Source: an uncultured Lachnospiraceae bacterium (GTDB taxonomy: Bacteria; Bacillota; Clostridia; Lachnospirales; Lachnospiraceae). Taken from it: DNA of 5,023 nucleotides. A program made the position numbers and the translations under genes. The notes below the pieces were generated by a model that made no database searches, was not told where the DNA came from, and saw only the letters and a list, made by a program, of their open reading frames with translations. The first letter of the stretch is position 1. Each line of letters starts with the position of its first letter. Positions 1 through 5,023 of the stretch are shown here, in pieces. The stretch is taken from assembly GCA_945492935.1 (NCBI GenBank), contig CALYVE010000152.1, forward strand, positions 1 to 5,023, given 5' to 3'.

Positions 1-1
1 G

Positions 2-121
2 TCCTTCGGAATCGAAGAAATCGGACCTTCTCTTCTTGCTTTTCACATAACCGACGACAAAAATGCCAAGACAACCTTCTATGTTTCGATTAACACGACA
101 GGAGGTATCGCACATGAATAA
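2..121 (+). CDS. C-terminal tail of an unidentified gene, probably a pilus-operon membrane protein (partial at 5' end)
   Basis: An open frame enters from the left edge and ends at a TAA at 119-121, giving 39 residues that finish FYVSINTTGGIAHE. The visible part has no cysteine or membrane segment. It alternates hydrophobic and polar residues (LLAFHITDDKN, then TTFYVSIN), as in the last beta-strands of a small extracellular domain. The next gene starts inside it at 114, an 8-base overlap that suggests translational coupling and membership of the same pilus operon. In related Lachnospiraceae operons this position can hold a small single-pass membrane protein of unknown function (DUF4860-like), and the tail is compatible with that, but 39 residues are too few to identify it. 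That the frame is coding is supported by the lack of stops, the overlap, and the ribosome site of the next gene lying within its last codons. Confidence 0.6.
   Translation, partial: SFGIEEIGPSLLAFHITDDKNAKTTFYVSINTTGGIAHE
100..105 (+). promoter_or_regulatory. Ribosome binding site that fixes the start of the pseudopilin gene at 114
   Basis: A perfect AGGAGG lies 8 bases before the ATG at 114. The reading frame stays open back to an ATG at 63, but that codon has no comparable site, and starting there would add 17 polar residues in front of the membrane segment and lengthen the overlap with the upstream gene. The start at 114 is therefore preferred. Confidence 0.85.
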
Positions 122-560
122 CGGTCATTCCAGAACATCCATTTTCCTTATGGAAATCATCATATCGGTACTTTTATTTTCCCTTGCTTCCGCAGTATGC
201 GTGAAGCTGTTTGTCCATACGCATATGCGCAACAACGACACACACGCGCTCACGCGGGCTATCTCCGAAGCCCAAAGTGTTACAGAGATTATCCGCAGCA
301 CCGCGGATGCAGAGCTTACCGAGACGAATGATGCATTTTGTACCTATTATCCACTCGGAGACATTTCACATAACGGTAACAGTCTTACCATGAATCTATT
401 CTATGATCAGGATTTCCTGCCTTGCAACGCAGGGCTCTCGAAGTTCAAAGCATCGGTAGATTTACAAGTAAAGGATACATTTTGCTATATTGATATCGAA
501 ATACAAAATGACAAAAATGAATCCATATTCTCGATTCATACACAAAAATATATCCATTAA
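114..560 (+). CDS. Type IV pilin / pseudopilin-like membrane protein (minor pilin candidate)
   Basis: This 148-residue protein has the layout of a type IV pilin or type II secretion pseudopilin. A short polar leader (residues 1-9) is followed by a hydrophobic helix at about 10-34 (FLMEIIISVLLFSLASAVCV) and then a soluble domain of about 110 residues, presumably outside the membrane. Glu14 within the hydrophobic stretch matches the conserved Glu5 of mature pilins. If so, prepilin peptidase would cut between Ser9 and Ile10, with Ser replacing the usual Gly at -1. Cys76, Cys104 and Cys124 in the soluble domain could form a disulfide. The gene overlaps the upstream gene by 8 bases, and the next gene begins 9 bases after its stop. 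With pilT downstream, a minor pilin or filament-initiating pseudopilin is the best reading. The soluble domain matches nothing I can name. The pilin-like class is fairly sure; the exact role is not. Confidence 0.75.
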   Translation: MNNGHSRTSIFLMEIIISVLLFSLASAVCVKLFVHTHMRNNDTHALTRAISEAQSVTEIIRSTADAELTETNDAFCTYYPLGDISHNGNSLTMNLFYDQDFLPCNAGLSKFKASVDLQVKDTFCYIDIEIQNDKNESIFSIHTQKYIH

Positions 561-569
561 GGAGTTCCT

Positions 570-1094
570 ATGAAAAAACAAAAACGAAAACGTCCCGGCA
601 TGACCGTCGGTTCATCTTTAATATTGGTAACCTTTGTTTTGCTCTGCTTAGTGGCATTTGCATCACTTTCCTTCGTATCGGCAAATGCTGATTATGCGCT
701 GTCAAAGCAAACTGCCACAAAAACATCCAACTATTACACTGCGGTCGGAAACGCCGAGCAGCAATTAGCCGCCATCGACCAAACGCTTGCAGAGCTCTCC
801 GACAGTTTTGCAACGGAGGAATCGTTCGCAAACGCGATACAGCATGCATACGAAACAAATAAAACAATCGATACCTTTTCGGACAATGACACACTCTTTC
901 TTTCCTTTACGATGCCCATTGACGAAAGCAACGGTATCTACGTAAAGCTTCAGGTTAAGCATCTGCAGGAGTGTAAAGATGGTCAAAGTACCTGTTACGA
1001 AATAAAAGAATATAAAACAATCACAACAATGAAACCGGATCCGCAGACAATTTCAGGCGACGGTGGATTCCTTTTTGATAATACAGACGAATAG
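570..1094 (+). CDS. PilX/GspK-like minor pilin candidate, single-pass membrane protein
   Basis: This 174-residue protein has a very basic N-terminus (KKQKRKR, residues 2-8), then RPGMTVGSS and a hydrophobic segment at about 14-38, followed by an extracellular part. Residues 40-80 (DYALSKQ through AIDQTLAELS) look like a continuous amphipathic helix rich in Ala, Gln and Tyr, as in the N-terminal helix of PilX-type minor pilins, with a beta-rich end beyond 105. Cys135 and Cys142 could form a small disulfide loop. A GM pair at residues 10-11 would be a possible prepilin peptidase site, but the Glu at +5 is missing (Ser15), as is known for the GspK/PilX tip class. The ribosome site AAGGAG (559-564) overlaps the preceding stop codon and lies 5 bases from the ATG, so the gene is probably translated together with its neighbour. 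A role at the filament tip or in initiation is inferred from architecture and position only. An uncleaved membrane anchor protein is the main alternative. Confidence 0.7.
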   Translation: MKKQKRKRPGMTVGSSLILVTFVLLCLVAFASLSFVSANADYALSKQTATKTSNYYTAVGNAEQQLAAIDQTLAELSDSFATEESFANAIQHAYETNKTIDTFSDNDTLFLSFTMPIDESNGIYVKLQVKHLQECKDGQSTCYEIKEYKTITTMKPDPQTISGDGGFLFDNTDE

Positions 1095-1142
1095 CGCCAA
1101 CACGGACATTTGATTTAACCAGCATATTGAGGAGGAAATATT

Positions 1143-2225
1143 ATGACAGCAGTTGATTTACTTACAAAAATTACCGATATGGGAGCTTCCGATATTTTTA
1201 TCGTTGCCGGTCTTCCATTATCCTACAAGCTTCACAACCAGATTTATAACGAAGGCGAAGAAAAATTAATGCCAACCGACACAGCACAGTTAATCAATGA
1301 AATTTACGAGCTTGCAGGGGCGCGTGACATGTCACATTTAACACAGTACGGTGATGATGATTTCTCATTCGCCCTTCGTGGTGTTGCACGCTTCCGTATC
1401 AATGCCTACAAGCAGCGAGGCTCATTATCTGCTGTTATTCGTGTCATCACATTTACAATTCCAAAACCTGAAAACCTTGGTTTTAAGCCGGAAATCCAAA
1501 CTATGATTATGGGACTTTCCGATCTGAAAAAAGGCTTAGTTCTTGTTACCGGCCCGGCCGGTTCCGGCAAATCAACGACCCTTGCCTGCATGATTGACCA
1601 TATCAACTCTACAAGGCAGGCACATATTATCACACTGGAAGATCCGCTTGAATATTTGCATATGCACAAAAAAAGTATCGTATCACAACGCGAGGTTGTG
1701 ACCGATACAAAAAGCTATCTTACGGCACTGCGTGCCTCTCTACGCCAGAGTCCGGATGTTATTTTGCTTGGTGAGATGCGTGATCATGAAACTATGAGTG
1801 TTGCGATGACGGCTGCCGAAACCGGACATTTAATATTGTCTACACTTCATACAATTGGCGCTTCAAACACAATTGATCGTATTATCGATGCATTCCCGCC
1901 AAGTCAGCAACACCAGATTGCGGTTCAGCTTTCCATGGTTTTACAGGCTGTTATTTCACAACAGCTTATCCCAACAATTGACAGCGGTGTTGTTCCCGCC
2001 TTCGAAATCATGATTCTCACACCGGCAATCAAAACAATGATTCGTGAATCGAAGGTTCATCAGATTGATGGCGTGATTTCCCAGTCACGCAACGAAGGAA
2101 TGATTACTATGGATGCAAGTCTTCTTGAGCTTGTTCAAAAGGGTATTGTTGACAAAAAGGTTGCCCTTGAATATGCACAGGATCCGGAAATGCTGCAAAA
2201 GAGAATTGTTGCGACGTGCAAGTAA
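1143..2225 (+). CDS. pilT: PilT-type twitching motility ATPase (pilus retraction)
   Basis: PilT is a cytoplasmic hexameric ATPase of the secretion ATPase superfamily that powers depolymerisation of type IV pili at the inner-membrane platform. The 360-residue length is typical of the family. An N-terminal PAS-like domain (about 1-110) ends in RFRINAYKQRGSLSAVIR. Then come the Walker A motif GPAGSGKST (137-145), the Asp box ITLEDPLEYLH (163-173), the Walker B region DVILLGEMRD (205-214) and the His box TAAETGHLILSTLHT (223-237). The C-terminal signature AIKTMIRESKVHQI (295-308) closely matches the AIRNLIRE motif that distinguishes retraction ATPases from the assembly ATPase PilB, and the zinc-binding four-cysteine motif of PilB is absent. 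An AGGAGG at 1130-1135 lies 7 bases before the ATG. It is the last gene of its operon and is followed by a terminator. One oddity is that the usual SDLHL near the N-terminus reads SDIFI here. All catalytic motifs are intact, so it should be active. Confidence 0.95.
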   Translation: MTAVDLLTKITDMGASDIFIVAGLPLSYKLHNQIYNEGEEKLMPTDTAQLINEIYELAGARDMSHLTQYGDDDFSFALRGVARFRINAYKQRGSLSAVIRVITFTIPKPENLGFKPEIQTMIMGLSDLKKGLVLVTGPAGSGKSTTLACMIDHINSTRQAHIITLEDPLEYLHMHKKSIVSQREVVTDTKSYLTALRASLRQSPDVILLGEMRDHETMSVAMTAAETGHLILSTLHTIGASNTIDRIIDAFPPSQQHQIAVQLSMVLQAVISQQLIPTIDSGVVPAFEIMILTPAIKTMIRESKVHQIDGVISQSRNEGMITMDASLLELVQKGIVDKKVALEYAQDPEMLQKRIVATCK

Positions 2226-2257
2226 ATCTATTCAAAATATCATATCGTTATGTATTT

Positions 2258-2291
2258 AAGGAGGCTGTCACACTCTGTGACATGCCTCTTT
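2258..2291. terminator. Bidirectional intrinsic terminator between convergent pilT and hydF
   Basis: A long hairpin fills the 67-base gap between the two converging operons. The inner stem is a perfect 7-bp pair, TGTCACA (2266-2272) with TGTGACA (2276-2282), closed by a CTC loop. After a single bulged T at 2283 the stem continues as AAGGAGGC (2258-2265) with GCCTCTTT (2284-2291), including one G-T pair, for about 15 bp in all. On the + strand it is followed by a T-rich TTTCTT, a fair U-tract for ending the pilus operon. On the - strand the tract is weaker (CCTTAAATAC), so termination of the hydGF transcript there may be less efficient. The hairpin begins one base past the hydF stop codon. The GAGG at its left foot resembles a ribosome site, but it is part of the stem and serves no gene. 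Confidence 0.85.
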
Positions 2292-2292
2292 C

Positions 2293-3495
2293 TTACGATT
2301 GGAACACTTCCAGTGTTCGAGACAATATCCCCTGTGTACATGCAATCACAGTTCCATAATTCGTAAACGGTATTTCTGCATCCTCAGCACATTTCATGCG
2401 GTATTTTACTTCCCGCTCATTGAGCATACAGCCTCCACAATGAATAATAAGTGAAAATCCGGATAAATCATCCGGGAAGCCGCCTCCCGATGAGAATTTA
2501 TAATCAAACTTTTTTCCGGTGTATTCTTCCAACCACCGGGGAAGCTTAACCGTACCGATATCATCACACTGTCTATGATGTGTACAGCCTTCACAAATTA
2601 GTATCCTGTCTCCGTTTGCAAGCGAATTTATCACCTCTGCCCCTGCAACTGCAGTTTTCAAAAATCCCTTATATCTTGCCATCAAAATCGAAAAGGATGT
2701 CAGCAATATGTCTTCCGGCACATGGTTTGCTACATAGTCAAATGCCTGACTGTCCGTTATTACCATACGCGGTCTACGAGACAGACTTGAAAACGTTTTT
2801 TCAATCTGTTCCGGCTTAATTACAATCGAAATTGCTCCAACATCCAAAAGCTCGCGTAAAACCTGTTGTTGCGGTAGAATAAGTCTTCCTTTTGGAGCAG
2901 CGGAATCAACCGGTGTGACAAGGATTACGACATCATCCTTGTCAACGAGGTCTGCAACAAGTGGCTGTGATTGATTTGTGTCCACAAGCACGCTAAGCTG
3001 GTCCAACAATTGGCTAATGTTTCGCTTATCTGTTGCACTCACTAATACGACATTTTCTCCGGAATTTTCTGCAACAAGTTCCCGCATTTTTGACACCGAA
3101 AGAAGATCACACTTATTATAAACAATGAGATGCGGAATTTTCTTTGTCTCAAATATATGCAACAGCTCATCTTCGATCTCTGTTTTTCCCTCGGTTGCAT
3201 CCACAACGAGAACAGCGAGATCGGTACGGTTTAATATCATCTTTGTTTTCTTTACCCGGAGCTCTCCGAGTGTACCGACATCATCATAGCCCGGTGTGTC
3301 AATGATAACCACCGGTCCAAGTGGAAGAAGCTCCATCGTCTTTGTGACGGGATCCGTTGTTGTACCTTTTTCCTCCGATACAATCGAAATTTCCTGGTTT
3401 GTCACAGCATTTACAACACTTGATTTTCCCGCATTCCTACGACCAAAAAAACCGATGTGTATTCTGTTTGCAGCCGGTGTATCATTCATCCCCAT
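2293..3495 (-). CDS. hydF: [FeFe]-hydrogenase H-cluster maturation GTPase HydF
   Basis: HydF is the scaffold and carrier on which the 2Fe subcluster of the H-cluster is completed from HydE and HydG products before transfer to apo-[FeFe]-hydrogenase. From the ATG at 3495 it is 400 residues, the normal family length. The N-terminal GTPase domain shows the P-loop GRRNAGKSS (18-26), a Thr-rich switch I near 44-48, DTPG (66-69), NKCD (127-130) and SAT (153-155). A middle dimerisation domain follows (about 175-275). The C-terminal domain holds the [4Fe-4S] ligand signature CxH...HCxxC, as Cys304-Thr-His306 and His352-Cys353-Gly-Gly-Cys356 with 45 residues between the two histidines, within the expected range. 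The frame also allows a GTG start at 3501, but that codon abuts the ribosome site AAGGAG (3503-3508); the ATG at 3495 is 7 bases away and fits better. hydG ends 67 bases upstream on the same strand, and I see no promoter between them, so they are likely co-transcribed. No key residue is missing. Confidence 0.95.
   Translation of the reverse strand: MGMNDTPAANRIHIGFFGRRNAGKSSVVNAVTNQEISIVSEEKGTTTDPVTKTMELLPLGPVVIIDTPGYDDVGTLGELRVKKTKMILNRTDLAVLVVDATEGKTEIEDELLHIFETKKIPHLIVYNKCDLLSVSKMRELVAENSGENVVLVSATDKRNISQLLDQLSVLVDTNQSQPLVADLVDKDDVVILVTPVDSAAPKGRLILPQQQVLRELLDVGAISIVIKPEQIEKTFSSLSRRPRMVITDSQAFDYVANHVPEDILLTSFSILMARYKGFLKTAVAGAEVINSLANGDRILICEGCTHHRQCDDIGTVKLPRWLEEYTGKKFDYKFSSGGGFPDDLSGFSLIIHCGGCMLNEREVKYRMKCAEDAEIPFTNYGTVIACTQGILSRTLEVFQS
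2302..2318. repeat. Perfect short inverted repeat inside the 3' end of hydF
   Basis: GAACACT (2302-2308) and AGTGTTC (2312-2318) are perfect inverted copies separated by TCC. They lie within the last codons of hydF, 10 bases from the main terminator hairpin. As RNA on either strand they would form a 7-bp hairpin with a 3-base loop. It could add to termination or protect the hydF mRNA 3' end, or it may be a coincidence of the coding sequence; no U-tract follows it. Confidence 0.5.
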
Positions 3496-3502
3496 AGGCA
3501 CA

Positions 3503-3508
3503 CTCCTT
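3503..3508 (-). promoter_or_regulatory. Ribosome binding site that decides the hydF start
   Basis: Read on the - strand this is AAGGAG followed by TGTGCCT and then ATG at 3495, a 7-base spacing. The longer frame's GTG at 3501 would leave only one base between site and start codon, and a further in-frame ATG at 3489 would be 13 bases away. The ATG at 3495 is therefore the best start. Confidence 0.8.
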
Positions 3509-3562
3509 CCATATTTTCATATTCGCTTATTCGTTTATTTTTCTCTTTCCATCTTAACATGT

Positions 3563-4981
3563 CTAAAAACGAAAATCCCGAATTCCCTTTTCAATGTTTG
3601 CGAGATTTTCTTTGCATATTTCACGCACCTTATCATTCGAAATATTTGAAAGTTCTGCTTCAATTAACGCCTCGCCAATTCGTTTTGTATCATAAGCAGC
3701 ATAATCCATCAAATATTCCTTCAACGTCATAAGAGCATTTGGATGACAACAGTTCTGAATCTGACCCGATTTGCACAGGCTCATAAATCGGTCACCGGTA
3801 CGCCCCTCTCGGTAGCAGGCTGTACAGAAGCTTGGAATATAATGCATTTCCATCAGCCATTTTACAACCTCATCTAACGTACGCCTGTCACTTACATCAA
3901 ATTGTTCTGAATTGACATTCTCCGGTTCCGGCTCGAAATAGCCGCCGACACTTGTCTTGGAACCGCCACTAATTTGTGAAACGCCCAATCGAATTACTTT
4001 TTCGCGAACCTCTTTTGATTCTCTTGTTGAAATAATCATCCCCGTATATGGGACACTAATTCGAATCAGCGCACAGATTTTTGCAAAGGTGTCATCACTT
4101 ATTCCATTGTCAAACGACTCCGGATCAATATCATCTGCAGGCTTTACACGCGGAACACTAATCGTATGCGGTCCGACCCCATATAAAGCCTCCAAATGTT
4201 CAGCATGCATCAAGAGTCCGGCAAATTCATAGCGGTATCCTTGTAATCCGAACAAGACGCCAAGTCCTACATCATCGATTCCGCCCTGCATTGCCCGGTC
4301 CATAGCCTCTGTATGATATGCATAATTGCTCTTTGGCCCATGCGGATGCAGTTCCTCATATCCCTTCTTGTTATAAGTTTCCTGAAACAAAATATAAGTA
4401 CCGATACCGGCATCATGAAGCATGCGATATTCTTCAACTGTTGTTGCAGCAATATTGACGTTTACGCGGCGGATTGCACCATTTTTGTGCTTGATATCGT
4501 AAATTGTCCGAATGCTCTCGAGAATATATTCAATCGGATTGTTAAGCGGATCTTCACCAGCCTCGATTGCAAGCCGTTTATGCCCCATATCCTGAAGCGC
4601 AATTACCTCGCGCCTTATCTCCTCCTGTGTGAGTTTTTTACGGGCTATATGCTTATTTTTGATATGGTAGGGACAATATACACAACCATTGATACAGTAA
4701 TTGGATAAATATAAAGGCGCAAACATTACAATACGATTCCCATAGAAATCTTTTTTGATTTGCTCTGACAACGAATACATCTTTGCCACGCGGCTTGCAT
4801 CCTCGCATGCAAGGAGTACGGAAGCCTCCCTGTGTGTCAGCCCTCTTTTTTGCGCAGCTTTATCTAAAATCCGATCGATGAGTTCCATATTCTCTTTGTT
4901 TGCATCTGCATATTCAAGAGTCTCAATAATCTCCTCATCACAAATGAATTCTTCTGCCATTAATGACTTTGGATTATACAT
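3563..4981 (-). CDS. hydG: HydG, radical SAM tyrosine lyase for [FeFe]-hydrogenase maturation
   Basis: HydG cleaves tyrosine into p-cresol and dehydroglycine, converts the latter to CO and cyanide, and loads them on iron to form the synthon for the H-cluster 2Fe site. The 472-residue length is typical. The radical SAM cluster motif CxxxCxxC is Cys96, Cys100 and Cys103 (CINGCVYCPYH) on the TIM barrel, preceded by the family-typical YGNRIVMFAPLYLSNY. AIEAGEDP (138-145), RRVNVNIAATT (171-181), LFQETY (198-203) and GPHTISVPR (270-278) are strongly HydG-like. The C-terminal extension that holds the auxiliary iron-sulfur cluster is present as CxxC-x22-C: Cys386, Cys389 and Cys412. This extension separates HydG from its relative ThiH. 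The start MYNPKS at 4981 has a modest GAAGG site 5 bases upstream and matches the N-termini I recall for clostridial HydG; an ATG at 4960 has no ribosome site. The gene ends in TAG and is followed by hydF. All cluster ligands are present. Confidence 0.96.
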   Translation of the reverse strand: MYNPKSLMAEEFICDEEIIETLEYADANKENMELIDRILDKAAQKRGLTHREASVLLACEDASRVAKMYSLSEQIKKDFYGNRIVMFAPLYLSNYCINGCVYCPYHIKNKHIARKKLTQEEIRREVIALQDMGHKRLAIEAGEDPLNNPIEYILESIRTIYDIKHKNGAIRRVNVNIAATTVEEYRMLHDAGIGTYILFQETYNKKGYEELHPHGPKSNYAYHTEAMDRAMQGGIDDVGLGVLFGLQGYRYEFAGLLMHAEHLEALYGVGPHTISVPRVKPADDIDPESFDNGISDDTFAKICALIRISVPYTGMIISTRESKEVREKVIRLGVSQISGGSKTSVGGYFEPEPENVNSEQFDVSDRRTLDEVVKWLMEMHYIPSFCTACYREGRTGDRFMSLCKSGQIQNCCHPNALMTLKEYLMDYAAYDTKRIGEALIEAELSNISNDKVREICKENLANIEKGIRDFRF

Positions 4982-5023
4982 TTTTGCCTTCTTTCCGGTC
5001 TTTCTTTTCCAATCAAATGGAGT
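4982..5023 (-). other. Upstream region of hydG with a weak ribosome binding site; no gene identified
   Basis: These 42 bases hold the hydG ribosome site (GAAGG at 4987-4991 on the - strand, 5 bases from the ATG). One frame stops at a TGA at 5013-5015, which could be the end of a preceding gene, but only two residues would be visible. The frame in phase with hydG stays open to the edge and reads as a lysine-rich stretch unlike a HydG N-terminus. No promoter can be assigned. Confidence 0.4.

Noticed and set aside
63..113. Possible longer N-terminus of the pseudopilin starting at the ATG at 63
   Set aside because: It has no ribosome site, it would put 17 polar residues ahead of the leader, and a perfect AGGAGG serves the ATG at 114.
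568..894. Antisense open frame opposite the PilX-like gene
   Set aside because: It lies wholly within a better-supported gene, is rich in Arg, Cys and Trp with no recognisable domain, and has no convincing ribosome site.
2282..2359. Small + strand open frame starting in the terminator hairpin, with AAGGAGG upstream
   Set aside because: The AAGGAGG is part of the terminator stem and is about 17 bases from the ATG, too far for initiation. The 25-codon frame is antisense to the hydF 3' end.
3496..3501. GTG start for hydF, adding two residues
   Set aside because: Only one base separates it from the Shine-Dalgarno site, while the ATG at 3495 has ideal spacing.
3496..3562. Possible promoter in the hydG-hydF spacer
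   Set aside because: The spacer is A-rich on the - strand with a GAATA motif twice, but no pair of -35 and -10 elements at proper spacing can be made out.
3296..3732. + strand open frames across the hydF start and hydG end
   Set aside because: They are antisense to hydF and hydG and to the AT-rich spacer, have no recognisable domain or ribosome site, and owe their hydrophobic look to the T-rich strand.
4313..4708. 131-residue + strand frame opposite hydG with many hydrophobic residues
   Set aside because: It is a shadow of the strongly conserved hydG coding sequence; its cysteines arise from antisense reading of ordinary codons.
4982..5023. In-frame extension of hydG to the window edge
   Set aside because: The extra residues are a lysine-rich stretch not found in HydG N-termini I recall, and a usable ribosome site precedes the ATG at 4981.

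Overview
The window looks like chromosome of a Gram-positive, obligately anaerobic member of the Clostridia, most likely Lachnospiraceae. The evidence is strong AGGAGG-type ribosome sites, moderately AT-rich DNA, [FeFe]-hydrogenase maturation genes, and a type IV pilus gene set whose small membrane proteins resemble ones I know from gut Lachnospiraceae. The family placement is inference; no rRNA or other phylogenetic marker is present.

Left half, + strand (2-2225): the 3' part of a type IV pilus or pseudopilus operon. It runs: the tail of an unidentified gene (ends 121); a small pseudopilin-like protein (114-560) overlapping that tail by 8 bases; a second single-pass membrane protein resembling PilX/GspK-type minor pilins (570-1094); and a complete PilT-type ATPase (1143-2225). 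All three complete genes have good Shine-Dalgarno sites and short spacing, so they are probably one transcript. Together they suggest minor pilins incorporated into or priming a filament, with PilT powering its disassembly. The assembly ATPase, platform protein, major pilin and prepilin peptidase are not in view and may lie to the left.

Junction (2226-2292): the operon ends at a strong hairpin terminator, which also lies one base beyond the stop codon of the opposing operon. A second perfect hairpin sits just inside the 3' end of hydF.

Right half, - strand (4981-2293): hydG then hydF, two of the three dedicated maturases of the [FeFe]-hydrogenase H-cluster. HydG makes CO and cyanide from tyrosine and delivers them as an iron synthon; HydF is the GTPase scaffold that carries the assembled di-iron subcluster to the apo-hydrogenase. 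hydE, the third maturase, is not in the window. These genes imply H2 metabolism, typically H2 release from reduced ferredoxin during fermentation.

The two halves have no evident functional link; they are convergent neighbours. I see no mobile element, CRISPR array, tRNA, rRNA or riboswitch. No wholly new system can be demonstrated here. The least-characterised part is the pair of divergent pilin-like proteins upstream of pilT.
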